64,000 bases of DNA, taken from positions 744,001 through 808,000 of the forward strand of contig JANATG010000009.1 in NCBI GenBank assembly GCA_029449235.1. The letters run 5' to 3'. Position numbers and translations under genes: made by a program. Below, one piece after another: positions 25,462 through 37,747 of the stretch (within the stretch, counting starts at the first letter, position 1; each line of letters starts with the position of its first letter). This stretch comes from Linnemannia schmuckeri (lineage: Eukaryota; Mortierellomycota; Mortierellomycetes; Mortierellales; Mortierellaceae). The notes under the pieces are model-generated. The model saw only the letters and a list, made by a program, of their open reading frames with translations. It was not told the origin of the DNA and made no database searches.

Positions 25462-28400
25462 TTAAACGGTCATGGTAGCAAACTTTGCGAGAATGTCCTG
25501 CTTCTCCTGGTCAGAGAGGCTCTGGAGAATACGGTCAAAGCCCTCGACAACACCGGCGCGGTCAGAGGTGTACATGCGAACGACCTCCTCAGCAGTGCCA
25601 GCAGCAGTCAACTCCTGGATCAAGGCGTCAACCCTGCGGGACTGGCCCTCGAACCACTCGAGGACAACACGGTCCTCATGCTCCCAAATCTGGGTGAGCT
25701 CGGCCTCCGAGGCGTGGACGGTGTCGCGGCCGAACCAGGCCTTGAGAGTCGTAGTCTGGTCGTCGCGGGTCTGGGTCTTGCTGGCAATGGTCATGCGGCG
25801 GCGGACGTACTCCTCGGCGAGTCTTCTGCGGACGCGCCAGTAGAAGTAGCGACGGGCGTTGGTCCAGTCGAGCGACTCGCGGATAGTGCCCTTGGCCTTC
25901 ATGCGGCCGGCGGTATCGTGGAGGTCGGCAAACTGGATGGCGAGCTGCTGGTAGACGGGCAAGAGCTCTTGCTCGCGCTCGGTGAGCTTAACCTTGATCG
26001 ACTCGCGGTCAGCGCTGGGGAGGTCGGGCTTCTCGTACTGGGCCTTGAGGTCGCGGTACTTGTCGTCGAGACGCTCCATGGTAGCCAACAACTGGGCCTT
26101 GCGGAACTTAATCTCAACAATACCCTCAGGCTCGAGGACACCGGCACGGGAACGCTTATCGGCATACATCTCCATCATGCTCTCGTTGATCGTAGGGTCA
26201 ACAACGACCCAGGCACCTCCACGGAGCTCTCCGTTGGGGACGACATAGACAAAGACGGGCTGCTTGTAGGACGAGAGGGCATCGACAATGAACGATCCGT
26301 ATTTGAGAATCTCGTTGTACATGTCGCGCTGACCACCCGAGAATCCACGCCAGTTGGCAAAGATCATCAAGGGCAGCTGCTCTCCCTTGTTGAAGTCGTT
26401 GATCGCCTGGGCAGTCTTGTAGGCAGAGTTGGGGTACCAGACGTTACCGGCTTCCATCAAGACCTGCTCGACAGAGTCGCCGTTGGCGGGATCGGCGGGG
26501 ATGATATGCTCAACCGATCGGGTCTCGACAGCAATGACTCCCATAGGGACACCGCCCAAACGAGCGCGACCAACAACAACAGTCCGGGCCCAGCCGGTCA
26601 AGGTCTCGGTGAAGGAGCCCTTGTCAAAGAAACCAGTCTGGAAGGCAGCACCCTCCTCCTCGGCATCCTTACCGCCAATCAACCAGCGAGGGTCATAGAC
26701 GGCACCCTTGGGGGGCAAGTAGTCGATATCACGGTCCCAAGTGTCGTTGCTGACGGTAATGGGGACGGGGGCGTTCTTGCGCTCGGGAATGTACGACAAC
26801 CAGTTGACAATCTTACCAATACCCTCGTAGTCGTTCTGGGCAGTCAAGTGCGAAACTCCATTCTTGTACATGATCTGCGTACCACCGAGCTGCAAGTTCG
26901 AGGTGTAGACATCGCGGCCGAGCAACTTGTTCAAGGCGGGGGCTCCAGTCAAGATGATGGGCTGGCCCTCGTTCTGAATAGTACGCTGACCCAAGCGGAC
27001 CAAGTAAGCACCAATACCTATTTGAAGTTAATGAGATTAAATAATTACCATTAGTAAATAATACAAGCGAAAGAGAGGTTCAAATTTGAAAAAGAATGAG
27101 CAAGAAAGGTAAACTTACCGACAGAGCGGCAAGTAACCAAGGTGATGGTGAAGATGTCATCATAGGCACGGGAGGTCTCTCCGGCAATCAAGCCAGATCC
27201 ACGCAAGTTTTCAACACCAAGACCATCGACGGCACCAATGACATCGGTAATCTTGTGGCGAGTCTCGCCATCCTCAACAATGGTCTCGGTCAAGACAGAC
27301 TTCTTGCCCGAACGCTCCTCCTGAGCCTCCAACTGCTTCAAGCCGGCATCGGTAAGGTAGATGTACTTGAATCCCTTGGAGGGGTTCGAGGCATCGTTCC
27401 AGCACGAGTTGAAAAGGCCAATGACCTCCGAGGCAAGACCAATTCTGGCTCCAGAGTTGGCAGAGAGGTAAACACGGGGGATGCCCAACTTTCTGGCCAA
27501 CTCCGAGGCCTTATAGAAGACCAAGTCCTCCTCGGGTCCGAACGATCCAATGTTGTAGGTGATGTCATTGGCAATCACAATGATCTGGCGACCCTCGGGG
27601 TACTCGGGAGTGCGGAGGGTGAAGATCCAAGCGACCATACCGCAATTGTTCGAGCCGGCCTCACGGACAACTTGCTGCAACTGCTGCTTCTCATCCAGAA
27701 CCAACTCGCGCATCTCCAAGACCTGGTTAGGGGCCTTGAGCGAGGGGTTAGCCTTGACGGCATGGTTCCACTGGGCACGGACGGCCTGACGGAAGAGCTC
27801 GCCAAAGTCGTAGACGTAAGTGGTGCCCATCAAGTGAGCCTTGTAACGTCTAGGCTGGAGCCACTCCTTGGTAGGGTAGGGCTGGTTGACGGGCAAGAGG
27901 TGGAAGGGACCGGTGGGGCCGACAGACTTAAAGATGGCGCCCTTGTCGGTCTGGATCTCACGATAAGTGTCGACATTCAAGACGTAACCAGAGACATTGG
28001 AGATGATAAAGCGGAGAGGAATGGGGTCGGCAGCATCGTTCTTGGACTGGACGTTGAAGCGGATCTCGGCGCCAGTGACGCGGAGGCGCCAGAGACGCTT
28101 GCCGTGGCGATCAATAAAGCCCTTGAGGGCAGACTCGACCTCAGTGGCATCCAACTGGAAGGTGGGGATGAAGTTGATGAACAAGTGGTTGCAGTCCGAC
28201 TGCTTGTAAGTGGCACCGACAATCTCGAGGGCGTCCAAAATGTCGTTCAACAGACGGTCAGTCTCCGAGATCAGGTAGTCGGCAGTACGGACGCTTGAGC
28301 GCAGGCGACCAGGGCGGACCAAAGCGCACACAAAGAAGCGGCAGTCCGAAATGTTCTCCTTGCCGACGGCGTAGTAGACGTGGACCTGACGGTTGTCAAT

Positions 28401-31400
28401 GAAGCAGGGCTTGATGTCAAAGTTGGAGAGACGCGACAGCTCGAGACGGTAGGCCATGGCGGGCTCAATGTGACGGATGGTCTGGTCCTCGGCATAGTTG
28501 TTGCGCTCACGGAAGGTGAAGTATGAGGGGTAGTTGCCCTGACGGAAGATCAAGAAGGTCATGCGACGGATGCCGTGCGAGCGGAGGTGCTCGGACTGTC
28601 CCTTGACGATGGGGCTCAAGAGGTTCAGCCAGTAGTCGTCGTCGTTGGGGTGGATCGACTCGGACTTCAAGACAACGTTCAAGACGTTGTTGTGGACACT
28701 GGTGGCCTGGACGTGAGCCAAATGCTTGTTGGACTTGACCGTAGGGAAGAAGTCCAAGACAGACTGGAAGCGACCCTCAAGCTCCTTGATGTCACGGACA
28801 GCGAGGATACCACCGGTACGAACGGGCTCGGGATCGGCCTTGTTGATCAAGTAGCTCATGTCACTGACACTGGCAACGCGGTTGGGCCCGCTCTCGGAGG
28901 ACTTGTTGGGGGTGTTGAGCAAGAACTTCCAGGTGATCAAGAGAGGGTTATGCTCCATGTGGTAGTTGATGTCCAAAATCTCGTAGGCATGGTAGGCACG
29001 ACGGCAGTAGACCTCAAAGGCAGCAAGGCGGACATGGGCCGACTCGTGGTAGAAGAAGTTGGGCAGGACATCAAAGACAGTGTAGGTGGTATCGACCAAT
29101 TCCTTGAGGTTGTCGTAGTTGGGCATGCGAGCCTCATGATCACCACCGTAGATCTCCTCGGTGACACTCGAGCGCAGGATCTTCTCCATCTGGGCCTGAC
29201 GCTCCTCGAACGAGGGCAGTTGGACATGGATCAACAACTCCCTGGCCTTCAGCGAGACCTTGGAGGTCAAGCGACCGTTCAACTCGGCTAACTTCTTGAG
29301 AATGGGCGAGAAGAACTTGTCAAGGGCTCCACCGGAGGAAGTGGGCTTGATCTGGTCGAGGAGGGACAAGACCAAGTTGTTCTTGGCAGTGACGCGCGAG
29401 TGCGAGAGAGCAATGTGGATGACCTTCTCAACATCGTCCTTGTACTGGTCACGGAGGGCCAAGAGGGTCTCCTCTTCGCGAGCAGAGTCATCAAAGAGCG
29501 ACTCGACCTCGTGGTACTTGGTTAAGTAGTGGGCAATGAAGCTCCAGGAGTGGGTCTTGAGACCGGTCTGATATTCCTGGATGATGGTGGTCAGGGGGCC
29601 AACCGAGGCGAGGAAGGAGGAGATATCGGCGGGCTTGGAGAAGTTAGCACGGCAGTGGGAATCGATTAAGGCCTGGAGGGTGCGGGCGGGGAAGTGCTCG
29701 TGGTTCTTCATCGACTGGTCGACCTCCTGGTGAAGTGAAAGCTCCAACTTGGGAGGGATTCTATTGTTGGAACATGACAAAAGTAAGTTAGAATAAAGCC
29801 AGACAGACAGACACAGATTGACTCCTCCCCGCCATTCGCAATCCGACTCCATGTGAAATGAATTCCGCTCGTGTTGGTTGCGCCGTCATAAAAATGTTGA
29901 TGTTGTCAATATGTCGATATTTACCTTCCGCTCAGGGCAGCAAAAACCTCGTTGAACTCCAAGTAGGGGAGCTCGGGAGTCTGGAGGACCTCAAAGATCT
30001 CCTTCAATGTGGGCTGGACCAAGGCCTGGTTGTCGTATCCATCCATGGCGTTGTCGAGGATCAATCTCAACTCGCGGTAACGCTGATGAGGCTTAGCTCC
30101 GTGGATGGTAGGCTGACCCATGGGAGGAAGCTGACCCTCGAAGGGCTTGGCGTGCTTGACACGGGAAGGGTCGTCCAAGGAGAGGATACCGATGATATCG
30201 CCGGCCTCCAAGGTGGTGCCGGGCTGCTTAATGAACTGGACGATACCATCCTCGGTGGCGATCAAGGGCATGTACATCTTCATGACCTCAATCTCAGCAT
30301 AGGCCTGGGAAGCTTTGACGTGATCACCAGATTCGACCAAGAAGCGGACCAACTTTCCAGGAGAGGGGGAACGGAGCTGAGTGGGGTCGTTCTCCTTCTC
30401 GAGCAAACAGGTCTTGCCGTCGACCATCAGACGAGTGGCCTGAACCTCCTCCAACGAGTAGGTGGTGTGGGCCTTGCCGTCCAAAAGAACCAGGAGACCA
30501 CCGTCAGTCAAGGGACGGACAGAGATGGAGATCATGGATCCGTTGAGGTACATGGTGTAAGAGTTGGGGCCGGAGCGGGTGGCAGTGAAGTTGTAACGAA
30601 CACCGTCGTAGATGAAATCGAGCTGGTTGACGGAGCGAAGAACATCCTTGCTAGGGATCTGACCCTTCTCCAGCGACTTCTTGTACTCCTTGAGGCAGTT
30701 CTCTGAGATGGTGTGGGCCTTGTTGACGGCACCGCACATGACGGCCAACATGGTCTCAGGACGCTCAGCAGTCAAGTTGTTAGAGATCAAGCTGTCAAGC
30801 CAGCCAGTGTTGATGGTGTTCTCCTCAAACTCCTGCGTCTCCAAAAGGCGAATGAGGTACTCGACGGTGGTACGGAAGTCACCACGAATCGACAGCTCCT
30901 TGAGGGCGACGACCATGTTCTTTCTCGACTGACCACGATCCTGACCGTAGGCAAAGATATGTCCGAACTGCGAGTCGGCAAACTCGTGGAGACCACCGGC
31001 AGAGCTGACGGAGAAGTAACCCCAGACGTTGGTCGACGATCTAAAGTTGAGCTCCTGCATCATTCCGCTTGAAGGCTTGAAGCCGGCATCGGGATTCTCG
31101 GCGGTGATACGGACGGCGATAACGTGACCCTTGGGGGCGGGCTTGCGCTGAGTCTCGAACGAGACCTGCTGGGCAAACTCAAAGTCGATCTCGGAGGTGC
31201 CGCTAGGCTGGAGACCGTAGAGGACACGGATGTCCTTGATGCGGTTCAGGGGCAGACCCATAGCAATCTGGAGCTGTGCAGCAGGCAGATTGACTCCAGA
31301 AACAATCTCGGTGGTAGGATGCTCGACCTGAAGACGGGGGTTCAGCTCCAAGAAGAAATAGGTGTCGGTGGCGTGAGAGTACAAGTACTCGACGGTACCA

Positions 31401-33715
31401 GCAGAGACATAACCGACCAACTTAGCAAGACGGACGGCAGCCTTCTCCATCGACTCGAAGGTGTCGGGCTTGGCGATGGTGACGGGAGCCTCTTCGATAA
31501 TCTTCTGGTGGCGACGCTGGACGGAACAATCACGACCAAAGAGCGAGATGGCGTGTCCGTACTGATCGGCCAAGAGCTGGACCTCCAAGTGACGAGCGTT
31601 TCCGGCCAACTTCATGATAAAGACGGGGGAACCGGGGACTTCACCAAGGACCTGGTGGAAGGCCTGGGCAAACTTCTCGGGGTCCTCGACCTTGCGAATA
31701 CCCTTTCCTCCGCCTCCTTCGGAGGCCTTGATCATGACGGGGAAGCCAATGGTGTGGGCCTTCTTGAGACCGTCCTCGGCATCGGTGACACAGGCGGCCT
31801 GATAGGCATCCTCGGGGACGGTGACGAAACCGTTAGAGTCCATCTCGGTGTCAGTGATACCGGTTCCGGACCAGCCCATGGTGGGGACATCAGCGGACTG
31901 GGCGACGATGGTGGACGAGATCTTGTCACCGAGGGAGCGCATGGCAGAGCCGGGAGGGCCGATGAAGATAATCTTTTGAGGGCTGTCGCGAAGGGACTCT
32001 GGCAGTTTGGGATTCTCGGAGGCATGTCCCCTATTTTTTAAAGATATACATAATCGTAATTAGCAATATTGAACGTTATCTGTTGCTTCAGGTGTCGCAC
32101 TGTGCGGGCACAGGGGTGAAGAGACAACACCCATGACAAAGAGACAATGCAAAAGAGGCCGATGTTGACGCTGACAGCAGCACGACAGACAGACAACAAC
32201 GACGACGACCAAGGAGAAAAACCAAGGTTGTACTACTGGCAGTGTGACTGTGATGTCGGTGTCGGTGTTGGTTGTTGGTGCAAATCGAATGTAATATAAT
32301 CCTCGAAAATCAAAAAAAAAGCAAAAAAATGCTTCGACCCCCAGCAAAAATATTTTTTTTGGGGGGTAGGAGAAAAGGAAGAAGGGGCCGGACAAAAGGA
32401 ACAAAACGAGCAAAGGAAGTTAAGGACAAGCGAGAAGGGGGATTCAAGACATGCTATTTTCCACACTCTTGCTCTAATCATATTCACAATATGCCTCTGA
32501 GCACATTGACCCATTGATCCACTTGCCACTGCCCACTGCCCTCGTTGCCACTAATATTTTATATCCAATGATACACTGATAAAAACACTGATCAATCATA
32601 ACTATGAATCCTTGCGTCCCTCTCCCTCTCTGTCGCTTCATTACTAAGAGACAAAAAGAAAGTAACACCCGCTTGCTCCTGTGCCTGTAATGAATCTTGT
32701 ATCCGTGCCCCTTCCAATGCCACCCCTCCTTTGTTATGTCCTCCTTGCCCCAAAATATCAATACACACTCCTCCAGGCAACATTCTACTGGTCGTCGTCG
32801 ATATTGTTATTGTCGTGGTCGTGGTCGTGGTGGTGTAAATCTTCATGCCGTCGAAATACAAGAAATTGTCCCGCCCTACTGTTTCGTCAAATCTGATCTC
32901 AATCCCACCAAAAATACATTCAATCGAAAAATTAAAAAATAAAAAAAAGCCTAAAAAAGAAAGAAAATAAAAAAACTTACCATCCGGCCCAGACGGCATG
33001 AACTCCGGTGCGCTCGGCAATATCGACGATGAGGTCAACATTGGCGTAGTTATTGTTGTTGGAGCCTCCTGGTACCTCAACATACTGATCGGCCATGCGG
33101 ATATATTCGGCGTTCACCTTGAGATCCTCAGGTGTGGCCATGACAGTAAACTGGATAGCGCGCTCGTCGCCAAAGGTCTCGTAAGCCCACTTGCGGACGG
33201 AGCGAATCTCCTTGACGGCAGCAATACCGTTGTTGGCGATCAGGACCTTTGTGATCACACTATGTCCTCCATGTTGGCTGACAAAATCGCGGACGGCGCC
33301 AGCAGGGGCCTTGTCTAATGCGTTTCCGCCTATTAGAAAAGAGAAATACAAAAAGGGTGGGAGAAGGGAGCATGGGGGAATTATCATGCAAGTTGTTGTT
33401 GTTAGTCGTGGCAAAAAAACAAGAAAAGCGCGAGAACATTGGCAAATGTGTCTACAATGTTCAATTGCTGTTTGTCATCATCGATCTGTCGCTCTCTTCT
33501 TCCTGTTCTTTTTGCGGCTCCTTATAGCTTTTGATCAACCCATTATTTAGGTGAGGTCGTCTTTTCTTTCCTTTTTTCTCAACTGAAAAATTTCAGATCT
33601 TATTCTCCCACGATAATGACAACCTCATGTCCAACACATATAAGAAGCGATAAACTCAATTGAGAATAGTAAACGAAGACAACATACCGATGAAAGATTG
33701 TACGTTGCTGGTCAT
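25462..33715 (-). CDS. ACC1: Acetyl-CoA carboxylase, cytosolic multidomain
   Basis: Carboxylates acetyl-CoA to malonyl-CoA, the committed step of fatty-acid synthesis. Five exons: 33715-33688 (MTSNVQSFI), 33330-32981, 32030 to about 29932, about 29760 to 27119, and about 27016-25462; total about 2,250 residues, the normal eukaryotic size. Domains in order are biotin carboxylase with the ATP-grasp loop EGGGGKGIRKV and NPRLQVEHPTTE, the biotinyl domain with EVMKM (biotin lysine codon at 30278-30280), the ACC central domain, and the two-part carboxyltransferase with NDITYNIGSFGPEEDLVF, YLSANSGARIGLA, NGVSHLTAQNDYEG and FANWRGFSGGQRDMY. No catalytic motif is missing. Introns in the 5' part are unusually long (357 and 950 nt). 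The gene is flanked by VPS13 and, across a 4 kb spacer, a divergent acyl-CoA synthetase. Confidence 0.98.
32031..32980 (-). other. ACC1: 950-nt intron in the ACC1 biotin-carboxylase region
   Basis: The exon encoding TGVHAVWAG ends at 32981 with TG followed by GTAAGT. The next exon begins at 32030 after TAG and supplies the last base of the Trp codon plus GHASENPKL, so the join restores the universal VWAGWGHASENP motif. The 950-nt gap is roughly ten times the window's usual intron. It contains A-rich, CT-rich and T/G-rich stretches and several stop codons in all frames. No convincing nested gene or structured RNA was recognised. Confidence 0.85.
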
Positions 33716-33819
33716 GATGAAATATTGATTTGTTCGCTTGCTTCAAGGAAAAGAATAGGAGTAGAAGCGTGTGGGGAAGTAGTGAGGGGCTGGTCCAAGC
33801 GGGAATAGGTTATTGTAGT

Positions 33820-34140
33820 GAGATATAAAGCGAAGGACGAATGTAGGGAGGGTGGTAGCGGTGATGGTGGTGGATACAGATGAGAGGAGAGATATGCAGA
33901 AAGAAAGAAGAATAACAAACAACAAGAAGAAAAGAAAGTACAACAGAATGAAGGATTGCAATGCAAATGGAAGAAGAAGAAGAAGAAGAGTAGGAAGAAG
34001 GAGAAGAACAACAGAGATGTAGAGAGAGGTGTTAGGGAGGAGGATGAAGAAGACGTGGTGGTGAAGGAGGAGAAGAGGAAGAAGAGAGGGAAGAAGAAGA
34101 GGAGAAGAGGAAGAGATTTAAAAATTGTCGCAAAAAAAGT
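33820..34140. repeat. Polypurine (GA-rich) tract 5' of ACC1
   Basis: About 320 bases dominated by GAA/GAG-type triplets on the + strand, so on the ACC1 sense strand it is a CT-rich tract ending roughly 100 bases before the ATG. It is not a perfect microsatellite; short AAG/GGA units are interspersed. CT-rich leaders are common in strongly expressed fungal genes, which is the most likely role. The Lys/Glu/Arg-rich reading frame within it has no protein-like features. Confidence 0.75.
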
Positions 34141-35714
34141 AAGAAGTAAAAGGCGACTACCAATTGAATAGAAAGAATTGAGTCCAGATATGAAAAAAAA
34201 CAGTCCTACAGCCTGGGGATTGCTGGGATTGCTGCCTGGATGGTGGGGGTGCGACAAGAGCGGACAAAGGACAATCGTTACTGTGGCTTGGGTCCGAAGC
34301 ATATTCATAAAAAAAAAGAGGGACAAGAGCAAAGAGAAGGAGGGACAAATTATCCCAAAGACACCCAACAAAACCAGGGACCGTGCTGATTGGCTGGTGG
34401 GGGATATGCCCTTCCCTTGCGGGTTCCCCCTTCTGGCGACCCATTGGCCATGTTCCCTAGATCACAACAATGAAGTGGTGTTGGAGGAGAATGGGAAGGA
34501 TCCATCGCTCTCACACTGAAAAAAATCTGGCTCCCCTTTGTCCTATTCATCCCTCGATTTTTATGTGTACCTGGATTCACTCTTGTTGAGAAATCATTTA
34601 TATCTGAAAACCAAGACTTTCAAAGATGTTCATTCGACACATACACCAATAACAGCACTTCTCCTTTTCCATGACAAGAAGGACTTACAACAAAAATCGC
34701 AAGTCCATCGCCTCGTGCCTTGGAGCACATTTCTTCATAGTCTTCATCTTCATTATTATGATCGACCCGTTGTCCAAAAAATATCCTTCCGGTTCGCCTC
34801 AAAAGCAATGAACAATAAATCAATGAACTGATGGTAATCAGCTTTGGCAACGATTTGCTTTGCGATCATGCACTTGACGATAAATCAATACTAATAATCA
34901 AACGTCCGGGCACCCAACGCGTTTGTTATCTTCCATCCACCCGGTCGTCCCTTCTCTTTCTAAGAAAATCAAACACGCTAAAAAAGGCAGCTGAAAAGGG
35001 CATGGCCGTGAGTGAGCGATGATGGCCTGCGAGTTATCAATGGCGTATACCATGCAGGGTTGAGATAAACAAGTACGAAAAAAATAAGAAAGAAAACGAC
35101 TATCTTGATGGGGAGAGAGGATTGGGGGAGGGGGGACATGGGAAGTAGGGGGATTAGCGAGATGGGGATCAAAACCCTGGTTGACCTACCATATAGACTG
35201 CTAGACCGACAAACACTCCCTTTCCTTCGCCATATTTCCCTCTTTTTGCTCTCAACCTTGACTATGTGCAAGCCGAGCTCTACTTACTTGTCAATGGGGG
35301 TATCAATGGGGTATACAGTAGAGGGATTTATTCGGACGTTCGTTGGGCTTATTCAATAGAGTTGGTTGGACAATTTTATTATTTTTTTGTTTTTGATTTC
35401 AGGTCCGAACACATTTTTTTTGAATGATAAGATCCTGCCCCCACAAAAATGGCTTTATTCCTCTTACCAATTCCATACCTTCTCAGCGCAAAAACCCACA
35501 CCCAAAAAAACGTAAAGAGAGAGGTCCTCTTGAGCTAAACATACATCATCCCCAGAAGGAGCAATGTTTCGTTACAAACGGGCAATTGTTTTTTTTGTCC
35601 TCTTTTATTTTTGTGGGACTTCGACTTGGACCTTTGACGGGGAATGGGGTATGTGCGTTTTGACGTCGTCGGATTATCAATTAAAGAAGGGGTTTTTATT
35701 TTCTCTTAATGAAT

Positions 35715-35718
<4 letters not shown>

Positions 35719-35754
<36 letters not shown>

Positions 35755-35836
35755 TTTCGCACAGCATTGTAGCATCCTACTTCATCGAACATTATCCTTT
35801 TTTACCCAATAGCAGCCCAAAAAAAAAAAAAAAAAA
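35719..35836. repeat. T35 followed by A18, a foldback-like homopolymer pair
   Basis: T35 at 35719-35753 and A18 at 35819-35836 are separated by 65 bases, so the stretch could fold as a hairpin with an 18-bp A:T stem. No coding sequence or element ends are visible around it. Confidence 0.85.
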
Positions 35837-37524
35837 CTTCACGGGCTCGGAAACAAGTTTGGGTGTTGAATAAAGGCAACGACGTTCTTACGCACAAACC
35901 ACCCACAAGAAAAGCAATGCGCCCGATCTTAGGGTCATTTTTGATATGATATCTGTTGTTGTGACAGACACCCTTAACGAGTCACTGCCAGAATAACGGG
36001 CTGACCTCCACGTTACTTTGAAGCGAGACTATGCGTCTCATTTGTCATTTGGAACGTTGGATCAGACTCTACGTGTTTGGTTTGCCTCACTAACATATGT
36101 ACCTACCGATGGCAGTTCTCGCAAATGAAAAGTTGGTGAATCAACGAGCTATAGTGCAACTGCCACAAACTAGCCGATATCCACACTACCATAACCACAT
36201 GCTGCCCCCTGTCGGCTCCTCTTCTCACACTGCTCTGCTTTTTTCGATATCCGTTCCTGAAAGGCGTTAGAAGGCAAGATATGTCGATCCATTTGTCATT
36301 GCTGATGGCTAAGGACGTCAACAGATCAAGGACTAAAAAGAACCATAAAGATGGTCCCTACCCTGCTGTTGTGTATATGTGTATGGAAGCGATAAAGCGC
36401 GCAATTTCTACGGCACGGATGGATGGATAAAGAAAGTGAACTGTTCACTCTCTCCAATTACATCTAGACCCGAAGATGGGCTAGAGAAGGTAAAATGGAA
36501 AGAGAAAAGAGCACATTTCCCATGACAAATAGTCAAAGAAATAAAAAGCGGAGGAAAGAGGTTGATTATCTCTGACTGTATGGGTACAATTATCGTGGTC
36601 GAATGCGCCGGGACCGTCGCAGACATATGCTCGGGTACACAACAATTAAGGCTCACTTTGTTGTTTCTAGTGTCTGTTCTAGCAGTTCATATACAGTCGG
36701 AGCGAGAAAGATGAGAGGAAGAAGGGTGTTGTTTTGGAGGATTGAAGATGTTGTTGAATGTTCAGCCGAATCTTTTTTTTCTATGATAAGGGAGAGAGGA
36801 ATGTCAATTTCGCTTAGTTTGGACTTCAATCCAGTCGATGTCTATAATATAAACAAAAAGATGAGCATAAGGCAGTGGCAATTGCTACCGCAATCCGTTC
36901 ACCTTGACAGAGGGAAAGAAGGTCAGTAATAAAAATACTACACATGAGTGTTCAGCACTTGCCTCCCTCCTTTATAAAAAGATACAGATGCAGTTTTTTC
37001 GATGCAGTAGTCTTTATGATTCCTGTTGGACGAAATAGGACAACGAGCGCCTTTTGCATCCGCGTCGACTCTGGAAATCGTTTTTTTTTAGACAGGTGCA
37101 ATTTGCATCTGCATCGAAATGTTTTAAGAAGAAAGAAGGCTAGTGATGGATAGCCAGGATGAACCGGTTTACGTTGACGCGTCTACCAGTAGATGCAACA
37201 CGGTCTCTGAACGTTTTGATTGTCCGAGAGCGAAGCATGGGACGTGGAGAAAGAAGAATTTTTATGAATCTTATTACCGAAAGAGACAAAAAGATAGCTT
37301 CAAGCCGAGCCGGGTAGGGCGGAAGAGATTATGTATTACTCTTGTTTTGTTCGAAATACGATGATACAGCGATCGGTGCACTGGGAGAATTAAACAAGCG
37401 AAGTGAAGAGGGCACTGTCCCCCCTGATCAATATAAGAGAAATGAGATTCTAGACTTGTCCATTCATGAACAGTCAGTAAACAAACAAGGAAGAAAGAGA
37501 AGGAAGAAAGAGCATTGACGACAC

Positions 37525-37534
37525 ATATAAAAAG
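37525..37534 (+). promoter_or_regulatory. TATA-like element of the first acyl-CoA synthetase gene
   Basis: TATAAAAAGG-type sequence about 220 bases before the ATG at 37748. It is followed by a long CT-rich leader (about 37575-37735), the usual fungal core-promoter arrangement. Confidence 0.55.
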
Positions 37535-37747
37535 GGGGCCCTTGTGGAGAACGAAGCTGACCTCTTTGTGCTCTTCACCCACACTTCCCTCCCTCCTCCT
37601 CCTCGTGTCCTCTTTCGCCTTCTTTCACTTCTTTCTCTTTTTGTATTCCTCGTTGAGCATACGTTCACTCTCACACTCCATTCTCCTATTGTTTCTCAAC
37701 TCTCATTCTTCATCTTCACGCTCACATTCAAATTCATAAAAGGAACA

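Larger units (their letters stand above)
33716..37747. other. 4 kb gene-free spacer between divergent ACC1 and acyl-CoA synthetase
   Basis: No gene was supported on either strand. Open frames here are short, low-complexity (Lys/Glu/Arg or Phe/Ser/Leu rich) and share no family motif. Contents are the polypurine tract upstream of ACC1, AT-rich tracts, a T35...A18 pair at 35719-35836, an 11-bp inverted repeat at 36997-37007/37109-37119, and near 37525 a TATA-like element followed by a CT-rich leader belonging to the acyl-CoA synthetase. The spacer is long enough to hold upstream regulatory elements for both lipid genes, but none can be named. Confidence 0.6.

Noticed and set aside
25426..27054. 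A 542-codon open frame on the + strand antisense to ACC1 (others at 28575-29291 and 31124-32041)
   Set aside because: It mirrors the highly biased codons of ACC1, lacks any family motif and is rich in Leu/Gly/Asp/Val as expected for antisense frames. ACC1 itself is unmistakable.
33956..34171. Lys/Arg/Glu-rich open frame
   Set aside because: It is only the translation of the polypurine tract, with no protein-like pattern or splice context.
33712..34371. 219-codon Phe/Ser/Leu-rich frame on the - strand upstream of ACC1
   Set aside because: It is the pyrimidine-rich strand of the same tract and overlaps the ACC1 leader; repetitive composition only.
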